This document shows, piece after piece, positions 10,368 through 20,914 of a stretch of 64,000 nt of DNA. How positions within the stretch are numbered: position 1 is the stretch's first letter; the number at the start of each line of letters is the position of its first letter. Location of the stretch: NCBI RefSeq assembly GCF_036898095.1, contig NC_090726.1, positions 41,889,071 through 41,953,070 on the forward strand, written 5' to 3'. Made by a program: the position numbers and the translations under genes. The notes under the pieces were generated by a model. That model saw nothing but the letters and a program-made list of their open reading frames with translations. It did no database searches and was not told where the DNA came from. Origin of the DNA: Palaemon carinicauda (Eukaryota > Arthropoda > Malacostraca > Decapoda > Palaemonidae).

Positions 10368-12827
10368 ATGGCTGACCCTTCTCAAGTACCTAGATTTCGA
10401 AAGTGTAATGCTAGGGACTGTAATAGGCGTCTTCCAAAGGCTTCTCTCGACCCACATACTGTTTGTTTCAATTGTCGGGGTAAAACCTGTCAATTGGGAG
10501 ATCGGTGTGAGGAATGCGTGGGCCTTTCGGAATTCGATTGGCTCGAATACGATAAATATGCACGTAGACTAGAGAGAGATAGGGTAAGGAGAAGTTCATC
10601 TAGGTCCGTAGATTTTTCTTCTCCACATGCCCCTGAACCTAATCCTTCCCCTGTAGTGGTTGTTCCTAACCCCCCTTCTAGCACTCAGGAACCGTCTATG
10701 CAAGACATGTTACGTGCTATTCATGCCTTGGGGGAGAGAGTTGAAGCGTTAGCAAGTGACCGTAATCAACTCATGGCTGACGTGAAGGAACTTAAGTGCC
10801 ATAGTGCCACGGCGGAAAGTGGGAAAGTGATTAGTGCGCAAAGTGTTGTGAACAGTGTTGCGACCGAGGGTTCGTCTGTTCGTGCCTGTCGTTCACCTAG
10901 TCCGGGACCTCTTGCAAGCTCCCAAGCCCAGGGGAGAAGTAATGTCGTACGACTTATGGGTTCGAGAGGCCTTGATCAGCGAACAGACGTTCCCTCTATG
11001 GTATCAGGCGTATCTCGTCAAGATCGCCCCTACCATAAGACGAGAGAGCCCATTTTTACCTCGTCTTCCGAAGGCTTTTCACGCAAGAAACCATGGAGCA
11101 AGGTTTCTAGGCCTCTTAAACGGAAGTCGGTCCCTTCAGGACAGGTCCAACGTCCTGGATGTAGTTATTGGGACAGTTCGGACCCGTTGCTGTCATTGGA
11201 TGACTGCTCGCCGCTTAAGCAAGGCAAAGTTGTGCCGTCTCAGACGCTAACCCCGTCTGTTACCGCACCCGTTCCCGTAGACCCTAAATGGGTTATACTG
11301 CAGGACATGCAGTCTAGGCTTGCGTCCCTTATGGAAGACTACAATGCAGACAAGGTTTCCGTTGAGCCTAGCCGTTTATCTCATAGAGATCCTGGCCTTC
11401 AGCCACCCAAGCGTTCTGTTGTGCGTCCTGTTGACGTTGGTGTAGCCATCTCACGTCAAGCGGTTGGGGTAGTACCACACTCGATGCGGTCTCGTGTGGA
11501 TTTTCAGCCGCATGTGGACGTAAGGCAACTCGTTGATGCGCCTGGTGACGTTCAGGACGTTCGCCAACCATCAGAGTTGACTTGTTTTGACGCGGTGCGT
11601 CAACCTCCGCAACCTAGAGTTGTTTTGACTGCGCAACCTAGGCGGTCTAAGCAGTCTCGGGTGGACGCTGTGCGTCCTCACGCACCTGTTGTTGTTGACA
11701 GTTCCCAGACTGTCAAGCAGTTTCAGGACGCTGCGTCCTGCTCCGCCACTTATGCACCAGTGCGGGCGGACGCTGCGTGTCAAGCATTGCCAACCCCTTT
11801 GCTTGTTTCTCATCAGTTGTCAGATGAGGAACTTTCGGATGAGGACGTTGCTGACCCTCAGCCTGAGGATCTTCCTTCAGATATTGATGAGCCTAGAGCA
11901 GTTCCGCCATCTATGGACTTTAAAAAAGTCATGCTCATTTTTAAAGAGTTGTTTCCTGAACACTTTGTCTCTGTGGCTCCTCGTTCGCCGCCGTCTGAGT
12001 TTGTTTTAGGCGTACCTGCTGACATGCCAGCCTTTACAAAACTCGTTCTCTCTCGCTCATCCAAGAGAGCTTTACGGCTGTTAGGCGATTGGTTGGAAAC
12101 CAAGAGGAGTTTAGGGAAGACGGCCTTTGCCTTCCCCCCATCTAAACTCTCGTCTAGATCGAGCGTCTGGTATGCCACGGGAGAAGTTCTCGGCTTGGGA
12201 GTTCCTGCCTCTGCCCAGGGCGACTTCTCAAGTCTTGTAGACTCTCCCCGCCGCCTAGCCATGAGACGCTCGAAGATTAGTTGGTCATCCTCAGACCTTC
12301 ACCATCTACTTAAAGGCATTTTTAGGGCGTTTGAAGTTTTCAACTTCCTTGACTGGTGTTTGGGAGCCTTGAGTAGGAAAATCTCATCGGCCGATAGAGA
12401 TGTCTCCTTACTCATTATGTCCTGCATGGATAAGGCCATCCGCGATGGATCCAATGAGCTCTCCTCCTAGTTTACTTCAGGAGTCCTAAAGAAACGAGAG
12501 TCTCTGTGCTCTTTTCTGTCAGCAGGAGTGACGCCCTGTCAACGATCTGAGCTACTCTTTGCCCCTTTGTCTAAGTTCTTGTTTCCTGAACTTTTGGTTA
12601 AGGACATAGCGTTGTCTCTAGTGCAGAAGGACACCCATGACTTGGTTGCGTCCTCGGCTCGCAAAGGGACCCCTTCGTCTGCCTTTTCTGCTAGACCTAG
12701 GATAGACCCCCCAGCGTCCAGGTTTATTCCGCCCTTTCGTGGCAGAGCCCCCAGCAGGGGAAGTACTCGTGCCGAAGGAAAGAGAGGAAAGAGGAAAGGA
12801 GCCAAGTCCTCGCGTGGCAGAGTCTGA
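10368..12827 (+). pseudogene. element A Gag-like ORF1, interrupted by TAG
   Basis: The frame opens at ATG 10,368 and runs 700 codons to a TAG at 12,468-12,470. It then continues open in the same frame to 12,827, ending in an Arg/Gly/Lys-rich tail (R-G-R-A-P-S-R-G and so on). The first 50 residues form a Cys/His module (C-x4-C, H-x2-C-x2-C, C-x2-C spacing), probably zinc-binding. The middle is Ser/Pro/Val/Gln-rich and low complexity. The overall layout matches ORF1 of elements B and C: N-terminal Cys/His module, variable middle, basic tail. A structural nucleic-acid-binding role is inferred from position. The TAG is read as a nonsense mutation, because the basic tail beyond it is preserved. 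Confidence 0.75.
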
Positions 12828-14852
12828 CTGCCCGCAGCTTCAGACAGCAGTAGGTGCCAGACTCAAGAACTTCTGGCGAGCCTGGGAGAAGAGAGGCGTA
12901 GATCAACAGTCTGTGAGGTTGCTCAGAGAGGGGTACAAAATCCCATTTGTACGCAAACCTCCTCTAGCGACTTCCCCCATCGATCTCTCTCCCAGGTACC
13001 GAGAGGAAGCAAAGAGACAAGCCCTGAAACTAGAAGTGTCTCTTTTGCTAGAGAAGGGAGCGGTGGTAAAAGTCTCTTCCTAGTACCGAAGAAGACAGGA
13101 GGTTGGAGACCGGTGCTAGACGTCAGTGCTCTGAATGTCTTTGTCACAAAGACAAAGTTCACCATGGAGACCACGAAGTCAGTCTTAGCAGCAGTCAGAA
13201 AGGGAGACTGGATGGTCTCTCTCGACCTAAGAGACGCTTACTTCCACATCCCCATTCACTCAGATTCCCAACCTTTTCTGAGATTTGTGTTCGACAATGT
13301 GGTGTACCAGTTTCGGGCCCTGTGCTTTGGCGTAAGTCCTGCTCCTCTCGTGTTTACGAGGCTTATGAGGAATGTGGCAAAATTCCTCCATTTATCGGGT
13401 ATCCGAGCCTCCCTTTATTTGGACGATTGGCTTCTCAGAGCCTCGTCCAGTCATCGCTGTCTGAAGGATCTCAATTGGACATTGGATCTGACCAAGGAAT
13501 TGGGACTTCTGGTCAACTTAGAAAAGTCTCAGCTGATCCCATCCCAAACTATACTGTATTTAGGGATGGAGATTCGCAGTCCAGTTTTTCGGGCTTTTCC
13601 GTCTGCCCCCAGAATAGATCAAGCCCTACTCGTAATCCAAAGGATGTTGAAGAGAGAACGTTGCTCAGTCAGGAATTGGATGAGTCTAATAGGAACTCTA
13701 TCATCCCTGGAGCAGTTTGTCTCGCTAGGAAGGCTACACCTCCGACCTCTACAATTCCATCTAGCTTTTCACTGGAAAAAGGACAAGACGCTAGAGGCGG
13801 TCTCGATCCCGATTTCCGAAACAGTAAAGGCTTGCCTGAATTGGTGGAGAGACAATATCAGTCTACGAGAGGGACTTCCTCTAGCAGTTCAGAAACCAAA
13901 CCACGTTCTATTCTCAGACGCATCGGATTTGGGTTGGGGTGCGACACTGGACGGTCGGGAATGCTCAGGTCTGTGGACCTCAAGTCAGAGGAGCATGCAC
14001 ATCAACGGCAAGGAGCTTTTGGCAGTTCACCTGGCCTTGATGAGCTTCGAGAGTCTCCTTCGAGACAAAGTGGTGGAGATCAACTCGGACAACACCACAG
14101 CCTTGGCGTACATTTCCAAACAAGGAGGCACCCACTCCCTGACACTGTACGAGATCGCAAGGGACCTGCTCATCTGGTCAAGAGATCGAGGCATCTCCCT
14201 GGTAACGAGGTTTATCCAGGGCGACTTGAACGTTCTAGCAGATTGCCTCAGTAGGAGAGGTCAGGTAATTCCTACCGAATGGACCCTACACAAGGATGTG
14301 TGCAAGAGGCTTTGGGCGACTTGGGGTCAACCCACCATAGACCTCTTTGCAACCTCGATGACCAAGAGGCTTCCAATATATTGCTCTCCAGTCCCAGACC
14401 CAGCAGCAATACATATAGAAGCCTTTCTCCTAGATTGGTCTCACCTAGACCTATACGCATTCCCACCATTCAAGATTGTCAACAAGGTACTGCAGAAATT
14501 TGCCTCTCACGAAGGGACAAGGTTGACGTTAGTTGCTCCCCTTTGGCCCACGAGAGAATGGTTCACCGAGGTACTTCGATGGCTGGTAGACTTTCCAAGA
14601 AGTCTTCCTCTAAGAGTAGACCTATTACGTCAGCCCCACGTAAAGAAGGTACACCAAAGCCTCCACGCTCTTCGTCTGACTGCCTTCAGACTATCGAAAG
14701 ACTCTCTAGAGCTAGAGGCTTTTCGAAGGAGGCAGCCAGTGCGATTGCAAGAGCGAGGAGAGCTTCTACCATTAGAGTTTACCAATCGAAGTGGGAAATC
14801 TTCCGAGACTGGTGCAAGTCAGTATCTGTATCCTCGTCCAGTACCTCTGTAG
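12739..14852 (+). pseudogene. element A reverse transcriptase - RNase H - methyltransferase-like ORF2, frameshifted
   Basis: An open segment from 12,739 gives the N-terminal part of the RT (E-G-Y-K-I-P-F and then L-L-E-K-G-A-V-V-K-V). The frame stops at 13,081, but the continuation (L-V-P-K-K-T-G-G-W-R-P-V-L-D) lies in the neighbouring frame from about 13,080 and stays open to 14,852. The RT core motif Y-L-D-D is at 13,416-13,427. RNase H shows S-D-A-S (Asp codon at 13,917), K-E-L-L-A-V, S-D-N-T and A-D-C-L-S-R. Next comes a segment with I-D-L-F-A-T and A-F-P-P-F (about 14,458), which resembles the Dam-like methyltransferase region of DIRS1 elements. ORF2 is in +1 register relative to ORF1, as in element B. 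Confidence 0.85.
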
Positions 14853-15751
14853 CCCAAATCGCTGATTTTCTCTTATACCTGAGAAGAGTTCGCTCCCTTT
14901 CAGCTCCCACGATCAAGGGCTACAGGAGCATGTTGGCTTCGGTCTTCCGGCATAGAGGCTTAGATCTTTCCAACAATAAAGATCTACAAGATCTCCTTAA
15001 GTCTTTTGAGACCTCTAAGGAGCGTCGTTTGGCTACACCTGGAAGGAACTTAGACGTGGTCCTAAGATTCCTCATGTCAGACAGGTTTGAGCCTTTACAT
15101 TCAGCCTCCCTGAAGGATCTCACTCTTAAGACTCTTTTCCTGGTGTGCTTGGCCTCGGCTAAAAGAGTCAGTGAGCTTCATGCCTTCAGCAAGAACATCG
15201 GTTTTTCGACAGAAAAAGCCACTTGTTCTCTTCAACTTGGTTTCCTGGCCAAGAATGAACTGCCTTCTCGTCCTTGGCCTAAATCTTTTGATATTCCTAG
15301 CTTATCAGAGATCGTAGGCAACGAACTAGAGAGAGTATTATGCCCCGTTAGAGCTCTCAAGTTCTATTTGGCTCGTACTAAGCCTTTACGAGGTAAATCT
15401 GAAGCGTTATGGTGTTCGGTTAAGAAACCATCCTTACCTATGTCAAAGAATGCTTTGTCATATTTTATCAGATTTTTAATACGAGAAGCTCATTCCCACT
15501 TGAGTGAGGAAGACCGATCTTTGCTTAAGGTTAAGACGCACGAGATTAGAGCTATAGCAACTTCCGTGGCCTTCAAGCAAAATAGATCTCTGCAAAGTAT
15601 CATGGACGCGACCTTTTGGAGAAGCAAGTCAGTGTTCGCGTCATTTTACTTGAAAGATGTCCAGACTCTTTACGAGGACTGCTACACACTGGGTCCATTC
15701 GTAGCAGCGAGTGCAGTAGTGGGTGAGGGTTCAACCACTACACTTCCCTAA
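14279..15751 (+). CDS. element A tyrosine recombinase (ORF3)
   Basis: Open for 490 codons and overlapping the end of ORF2 in the -1 register. Roughly the first 100 codons are the alternative frame of ORF2, and the recombinase proper begins near 14,600. The catalytic set typical of tyrosine recombinases is visible: Arg in A-K-R-V-S-E-L-H (residue 296), His and Arg in H-E-I-R (421 and 424), Trp in T-F-W-R-S, and the nucleophile Tyr in A-S-F-Y-L-K (457). In DIRS1-like elements this enzyme replaces integrase and joins circular cDNA to the target. The frame is intact although Gag and RT in the same copy are broken. The true start codon is uncertain. Confidence 0.85.
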   Translation: MDPTQGCVQEALGDLGSTHHRPLCNLDDQEASNILLSSPRPSSNTYRSLSPRLVSPRPIRIPTIQDCQQGTAEICLSRRDKVDVSCSPLAHERMVHRGTSMAGRLSKKSSSKSRPITSAPRKEGTPKPPRSSSDCLQTIERLSRARGFSKEAASAIARARRASTIRVYQSKWEIFRDWCKSVSVSSSSTSVAQIADFLLYLRRVRSLSAPTIKGYRSMLASVFRHRGLDLSNNKDLQDLLKSFETSKERRLATPGRNLDVVLRFLMSDRFEPLHSASLKDLTLKTLFLVCLASAKRVSELHAFSKNIGFSTEKATCSLQLGFLAKNELPSRPWPKSFDIPSLSEIVGNELERVLCPVRALKFYLARTKPLRGKSEALWCSVKKPSLPMSKNALSYFIRFLIREAHSHLSEEDRSLLKVKTHEIRAIATSVAFKQNRSLQSIMDATFWRSKSVFASFYLKDVQTLYEDCYTLGPFVAASAVVGEGSTTTLP

Positions 15752-16150
15752 TTCCATATCCTTTTAATCTGTCTCTTGAAATGTTTTTAATATTGTTTTT
15801 ATGGGTTGTTCGGAAGGCTAAGAAGCCTTTCGCATCCTGGTTGATTTGGCGGGTGGTCAAAGTCATTTCTTGAGAGCGCCCAGATTAGGGGTTTGATGAG
15901 GTCCTGTTGTATGGGTTGCAGCCCTTGATACTTCAGCTCCTGGGAGTCTGTCAGCATCCTAAGAGGTTCGCTGGGCTCCGTGAGGAAGACAGACTTACAA
16001 GGCAGAGTAATCGTCTAAGTCAACTTCCTTACCAGGTACCTATTTATTTTGGTTTTGTTATATTGATAACTGTCAAAATGAAAAAACTCTTAGCTTATAC
16101 GCTGTAAACATAATTAACTCTGGTCTCTACCCACCTCCTTGGGTGTGAAT
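15752..16150 (+). other. element A 3' non-coding region
   Basis: Sequence between the recombinase stop and the internal complementary region. No coding signal; the small frame at 15,907-16,107 is treated as chance. Confidence 0.6.
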
Positions 16151-16247
16151 CAGCTATTATATATTCACCGGCTAAGTTAAATATTTAAAAATGATATTTT
16201 AATTATAAAATAAAATTTTGAATATACTTACCTGGTGAATATATAAA
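16151..16247. repeat. element A internal complementary region
   Basis: 16,151-16,189 is the reverse complement of the left end (9,991-10,029). 16,191-16,247 is the reverse complement of the right end (about 16,433-16,489). The two complements meet head to head at 16,190, the arrangement expected of a template for a circle junction in DIRS1 replication. Confidence 0.9.
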
Positions 16248-16291
16248 TTAAATGACCCTCCCTTCCTCCCCAATAGAGACGCAGCGGGACG

Positions 16292-16449
16292 AGAAGAATT
16301 GAAGGTTTTGTTTACATACAAGGGTGGTATCTGGCCGACAGTTGGCGCTGGTGGGCACACCCGCAACCTTCATAGCGATCGCTCGCGAGTTTTTTTTTAG
16401 TGTGTTTTCTGTCGAGCCGCAGAGTTGCAGCTATTATATATTCACCGGG
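16292..16449. repeat. element A right inverted terminal repeat
   Basis: Reverse complement of 10,010-10,164. It continues outward into the AT-rich right terminus up to about 16,489. Confidence 0.9.
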
Positions 16450-16502
16450 TAAGTATATTCAAAAATTTATTTTACAATTAAAATATCATATTTCTTGTGT
16501 AA

Positions 16503-16840
16503 AGATCTTTAAAGGTTTAAAGGTCACCCATGAATGGGAGAGGCAAGGGACAGTGACATTGCCCTATCAAGCAGGACAATGCCCTAGAGACTGACCATAT
16601 ATACATATGATCAGCTTCCAAGCCTCCCCTCCCTCTCCACCCAGGCTAGGACCAGGGAGGGCCAGGCAATTGCTGCTGATGACTCAGCAGATGGACCTAT
16701 AGGTTCCCGCAAACCCACTATTCGTAGCTCACAAGGTTGGTGAGGTTGTAGCAACCAAAGAACCAACTAGTTTGAGCGGGACTCGAACCCCAGTCTAGCG
16801 TTCACCACTCAGGGTCATTATCACATCGGCCACCACAACC
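16503..16840 (-). mobile_element. tRNA-derived SINE (family R3), copy 1
   Basis: Read on the minus strand, it begins with a tRNA-like head whose B-box reads GGTTCGAGTCCC (16,779-16,790 in reverse), followed by a body with TGACTCAGCAG and CATATGTATATATGGTCAGT blocks. It ends near CTTTAAACCTTTAAAG. The near-consensus pol III B-box identifies a tRNA-derived SINE. The right end of DIRS element A is immediately adjacent. Confidence 0.8.
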
Positions 16841-17149
16841 TTAGGGGGGCGGGTTAGTTTTATTCACTTCTTGTAAGGATGAATATTTATTTATAAGATG
16901 ACAATTAAAAGGAATAGAAAAAAGTAATTCCCAAAATTTCAGATATTTTTTTTTGATGGACACAGTATGCAAAAAGTATCGTCATTGAAGGAAATTTTCT
17001 CTAATTTGCTTTATCTTTGTCCTTTACTGTAACTGTAACTAAATCTACATGCTTTTATTTAATAAGTAAAGATGAAGATGACTGCCTTTCCAAGTCTTAT
17101 GGGGGATAAAAGTAATTTTTTTGTTTTTGTTTTTTCAAAACTATGTCCT
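16841..17149. other. unassigned AT-rich spacer
   Basis: No feature recognised. Confidence 0.4.
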
Positions 17150-17286
17150 GCAGTACCAGCCGAACTCGGTTGAGTCCCTTGTCAGGCTGGGAGGAACGTA
17201 GAGAGGAGAGGTTCCCCTTTTTGTTTTATTTGTTTGATGTCGGCTACCCACCAAAATTTGGGGAAGTGTCTTGGTATATATGTATG
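17150..17286 (+). mobile_element. LINE R4 3' end, copy 4
   Basis: Partial 3' UTR starting GTACCAGCCGAACTCGG and ending in a TATATGTATG tail. Confidence 0.75.
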
Positions 17287-17302
17287 TTCTGCATAAAAGC
17301 TT

Positions 17303-17613
17303 TTAACCCTTTTACCCCCAAAGGGGGTACTGGTACGTTTCACAAAACTCATCCCTTTATCCCCCTGGACGTACCGGTACGTTCTTGCAAAAAAAATGTC
17401 ATTTAAATTTTTTTTTTTGCATATTTTTGATAATTTTTTGAAAAACTTCAGACATTTTCCAAGAGAATGAGACCAACCTGACCTCTCTATGAAAAAAATT
17501 AAGGCTGTTAGAGCAATTAAAAAAAAATATACTGCAAAATGTGCTTGAAAAAAAATAACCCCTGGTGGTTAAGGGTTGGAAATTTCCAAATAGCCTGGGG
17601 GTAAAAGGGTTAA
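17303..17613 (-). mobile_element. piggyBac-type MITE, copy 4
   Basis: Full-length reverse-orientation copy with TTAA at both ends. It is slightly diverged: GGGGGTACTGGTACG replaces one of the palindromic arms. Confidence 0.85.
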
Positions 17614-17801
17614 GTCATTGTTTTCCATACATGAAGCAAATCTAATCTCCCTTTATGATTCGATGTAGAGCAAATTGTGAGAAATGGACAAGACTTGAAG
17701 TAAGGCTGGTGTACTTCCCATGAACGTCAGTATCCCGCTAAGAAAATGAATGCGATCGGAATGGAGAATGATGGTTTGAATCAATTTCTGTGATATTTCA
17801 T

Positions 17802-17807
17802 TTTATT
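17802..17807 (-). promoter_or_regulatory. poly(A) signal of the ionotropic receptor gene
   Basis: AATAAA on the minus strand, about 23 nt downstream of the receptor stop codon at 17,830-17,832. Confidence 0.55.
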
Positions 17808-17829
17808 TCATACATTTTGTAAATCTTTT

Positions 17830-17928
17830 TTATTGATTGATTTTGGCGCATGATAAGTTAAGAAGGTTTTCCATCACCAGAGTTATTGTTGCTGTTAAAT
17901 ATCCAAGGACAATCAGGAAAAAGGCCGC
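17830..17928 (-). CDS. ionotropic receptor, last coding exon (TM3 and C-terminus)
   Basis: Exon 11 of those visible. It follows a TATTTTCAG acceptor, joins the previous exon in phase 0, and encodes 32 residues before TAA. The sequence is one hydrophobic helix (A-A-F-F-L-I-V-L-G-Y-L-T-A-T-I-T-L-V), the third membrane helix of ionotropic glutamate receptor family channels, followed by a short cytosolic tail. Length is exactly 33 codons including the stop. This is the carboxy end of the minus-strand receptor gene. Confidence 0.88.
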   Translation of the reverse strand, partial: AAFFLIVLGYLTATITLVMENLLNLSCAKINQ

Positions 17929-18459
17929 CTGAAAATAGAAATTGATGTTAGGCTTATTCTGTTACAATCTTTGTCTCATTAAATCATTGCTTATGTTTTG
18001 GGTCATTATTATTAATCAAAATACAGTATGGTCTCGTGGAGGGCAAAATTCGTTCATGAAAGGCGACTCGTAAACTCTACAGATAGTAAAAGAAACTTTT
18101 ATCCTCATATGCAGTACTGCAATAATAAATGTTTGCAGGCATTATGGTACAGAAATGTAACAATAATACAGTAAAGTACGATATAGTACTAACAATAATG
18201 TGATGATGCATTTACAGTTGTGTGATGCATGTATTTTCAATAATGAATTACAAAGGCCTTATGACTAACATATTTTTCTCTGGTAATCGGTGGCAGCTTG
18301 CACCAAAGATTGTTTGCTGCTTTAGGAAATGTTTAGGTATTGTTGAAACAAACAGAAAAAGAAAATTTGTAAGCTGAGCAGGATAATAATCTAATTGTAC
18401 ACTTATCATATTCAAGAATATAAACACATTTCTAATCACAACGCATGTGGAGTCAAAAA

Positions 18460-18884
18460 GAAACTTCAGGTGCCACAGTGCTCTAACACGAGTTTCTGCT
18501 GAAGGGCCAACACCAACCGTATTGTGACGACTGTTTAGTACCTCTAACAGTGAGGCATTTGTTGACCGAATGCCCCAATTATAACAACTTAAGGAATAGA
18601 TATCTGTTTGAGGCTCGAGGTGAGGGTGGCAGGTTCATCCTTGCCAAGATTCTTGGAAATGATGTGTCCTACTATGTAAGTGGCATTTTTAGATTTATTT
18701 CAGAAGCAGGTCTTCTGAAAACTATTTAACTTTTATGACATTCAACTTTTATGATTTTAATTGAATACTCTTTTATTTTTTATTTTATTTTTTTATTTTT
18801 GTATACATAAATTAAATGTTACCGGCGTCAATGACCTTAGATGTCAGGATGCCTGAAAACTTTAAATCAATCAATCAATCAATC
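18460..18884 (+). mobile_element. LINE 3' end with (AATC)n tail
   Basis: The plus strand encodes the C-terminal zinc-knuckle-like region typical of non-LTR retrotransposon ORF2: P-Y-C-D-D-C, then H-L-L-T-E-C-P, then a Phe/Ile-rich tail ending K-T-I and TAA near 18,727. A 3' UTR and an AATC tail (about 18,865-18,884) follow. The frame is disturbed upstream of 18,520. It lies in the last intron of the receptor gene. Confidence 0.75.
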
Positions 18885-19383
18885 TTCCTAGCTTGTAGCT
18901 TTCTTTCTATGACATGAGACCGTGTGCACAAACCCCAAACATCCCATTACTGGAACAGTGTAGTGCACAGTTCTGTGGAAAGATTTTTTTATTTATTTTT
19001 CATAAACTTGAGGTTGACTGCTGATATAAAGCTTGAAGATTATATAATGTACAAGTATAAAGAAAAAATTATGGAAAAAAGGACTCATATTAAGTGTTAC
19101 CGATAATATCGAGTGTAAGTACAGTAGTGGATGCTACAGTTTGGCAGTGACTACACGTGTACTTTCACTGCTGGTAAATAAATCTGAATAAGAAAAATAT
19201 GAAGATATTCTTACGATTTCAGATCGAATTCAGACCCATGTATCAAACAACCATAGATGCAATATTATCATCATTACATTATCATTATTGTTATTTAGTA
19301 GTTTAATGACATCACTGGGTACAGTAGACGATGTTGGAAATTTGAGATGTCAGGAAAGATATGAAATATCTCAACAATCATAC

Positions 19384-19504
19384 CTGAAGGTGTGTCAGAG
19401 AGATTACAATTTTGCGGGTGTTTCCTTCGTCGTGTAAAACCCTATTTGCAGTTTTGTCCATTTCGTCCTGCTTCCACTTCCATATAAAACCAGCCTGCAT
19501 TATC
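19384..19504 (-). CDS. ionotropic receptor exon 10 (lobe S2, distal part)
   Basis: 121 nt between an acceptor ending AAG and the donor CTTCAG/GTATGA. Phase 1 at the start and phase 0 at the end, matching both neighbours. It encodes I-M-Q-A-G-F-I-W-K-W-K-Q-D-E-M-D and onward, the amphipathic end of S2 that leads into TM3 in ionotropic receptors. Confidence 0.85.
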
Positions 19505-19625
19505 CTTAAAGTTCTGTGTGAGTTGATGTTCAGAAGAATTAATAGTGTCTGATTTCACGCAAAGGAAAATTTTGTGGTCTATAACATCAAATGTAAAATG
19601 TAAAAAATTTGGTGTTATGGCTTCT

Positions 19626-19932
19626 TTAACCCTTTTACCCCCAGGCTATCTGGAAATTTCCAACCCTTAACCCCCAAGGGGTTATTTTTTTCCCAGCACA
19701 TTTTGCAGTATATTTTTTTTAAATTGCTCTAACAGCCATAATTTGTCATAGAGAGGTCAAGTTGGTCTCATTCTCTTGGAAAATGCCTGAATTTTCTCAA
19801 AGAATTATCAAAAAAATAAAAAAAATTTCGTAAATAGCATTTTTTTGCAGGGACGTACCGGTACGTCCATAGGGGTAAAGGGATGTGTTTTGTGAAATGT
19901 ACTAGTACGTCCTTTGGGGGTAAAAGGGTTAA
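19626..19932 (+). mobile_element. piggyBac-type MITE, copy 5
   Basis: Full-length copy with TTAA at both ends, in the intron between receptor exons 9 and 10 and about 110 bp from exon 9. Confidence 0.85.
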
Positions 19933-20043
19933 AAACAAGAGCAAAATTTGAAAAATTATGAGATCTTCCATGGCTGAATTAATCAAATAATAAACAGAAC
20001 AAGCAAGATACAGAAAATAGTGTTGTGTATGTCATGAACTTAC

Positions 20044-20210
20044 ACTTTGTTAAATGCCTTGATGTATGGAGCACCAGGAGGAAGAGCAAATGCCACATTT
20101 TGAGCGTAGAAAAAATCACGGCCGGTATGGAACTTTTTCCTTCCCATTTCCCCTATCATCATACTACCAACAACTTCTGGACAGATGAGGACATTCTTTT
20201 TTACCAGAAC
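20044..20210 (-). CDS. ionotropic receptor exon 9 (lobe S2)
   Basis: 167 nt with acceptor GAACAG and donor AAAGT/GTAAGT. Phase 0 in, two nucleotides carried out. It encodes V-L-V-K-K-N-V-L-I-C-P-E-V-V-G-S, then G-R-D-F-F-Y-A-Q-N-V-A-F-A-L-P-P-G-A-P-Y. The F-Y-x-Q plus A-L-P-x-G-A-P-Y pattern is the S2 signature of arthropod ionotropic receptors. A plus-strand frame over the same bases is a shadow. Confidence 0.9.
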
Positions 20211-20554
20211 CTGTTCAAGGTAATCGGTAGAATAATTCAAATATCACCATATAAGTTTCTCACTGATGAAATTCATGTAAAACCAAAGGTCATGGCAACG
20301 ATATATTCAAAGGTCTTTTGAATGGACAGATAAGTTTAGTAGATTTCTGCTAGCGTTAGTTAATGGAAAACTGAAATTACCCCAAATCCAAATCTTATAT
20401 GACAGTAAGTTTGCTACTGGAATCTGCAGAGGTCAAATATTGCATGAATTTTCAATCTCTAATGAATTTTGGACACAATTAATTCTATCTTTTCAAGTTT
20501 TCAAAAATATTTGAAACAGTAGAATTTGCAATTATAATGAATATACTAAAAAGA

Positions 20555-20644
20555 GAGTAGAGGTCCCCTTTTTGTTTTGTTTCTTGTTGTTGTCGGCTAC
20601 CCCCCAAACTTGGGGGAAGTGCCTTTGGTATATGTATGTATGTA
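20555..20644 (+). mobile_element. LINE R4 3' end, copy 5 (short)
   Basis: About 90 bp containing AGTAGAGGTCCCC, TTGGGGGAAGTGCC and a TATG tail. Confidence 0.7.
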
Positions 20645-20815
20645 TACTAAAAAGAATTATTATGCTCTAAGAACTGTTCTGTTTAAAAGGACAGATTTTT
20701 CAATGCAATGATGGATATATTTTGTTTCTGTTCTCCTTTTTGAAAGAATTTCAGGCCAAATTTTATTTGATGATATAATAAGCTAGAAAAAAAAATGAAA
20801 TTTTCGTAAACTTAC

Positions 20816-20914
20816 ATCCTCCATTGCCTTCCTTTCGTCAATGTAGAAACTATTCTCAGGATTCTTGTGATCAAACAAATCCCAGACTTCCTTGTAGATG
20901 CCTTCTTTGGCTTC
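20816..20914 (-). CDS. ionotropic receptor exon 8 (lobe S2)
   Basis: Exactly 33 codons, phase 0 at both ends. Acceptor TTACCAG, donor GAGGAT/GTAAGT. It encodes E-A-K-E-G-I-Y-K-E-V-W-D-L-F-D-H and a polar remainder, matching the S2 stretch (E-G-I-Y-K-E-x-W-x-L-F) common in decapod ionotropic receptors. Confidence 0.9.

Larger units (their letters stand above)
9990..16489 (+). mobile_element. DIRS element A (DIRS1-like tyrosine-recombinase retrotransposon, decayed)
   Basis: A 6.5-kb element with inverted terminal repeats (10,010-10,164 and 16,292-16,449) and an internal complementary region (16,151-16,247). It has three overlapping coding regions in the order Gag-like, RT-RNase H-methyltransferase-like, tyrosine recombinase. 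There is no integrase and there are no direct LTRs. This is the DIRS1 architecture, in which a tyrosine recombinase inserts a circular cDNA without target duplication. Gag has an in-frame TAG and the RT frame has a one-nucleotide shift, so this copy is unlikely to be autonomous. It lies outside the receptor gene, downstream of its 3' end. Confidence 0.92.

Noticed and set aside
13103..14254. A 383-codon frame over the RT of element A as a separate gene
   Set aside because: It is the alternative frame of the RT-RNase H coding region, continuous with the recombinase frame except for one TAG. Reported as an overlap observation, not as a gene.
16503..16840. A tRNA gene at the B-box match
   Set aside because: Only a tRNA-like head fused to a repeated body is present, and the same structure recurs at 21,895 and 28,338. 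It is a SINE.
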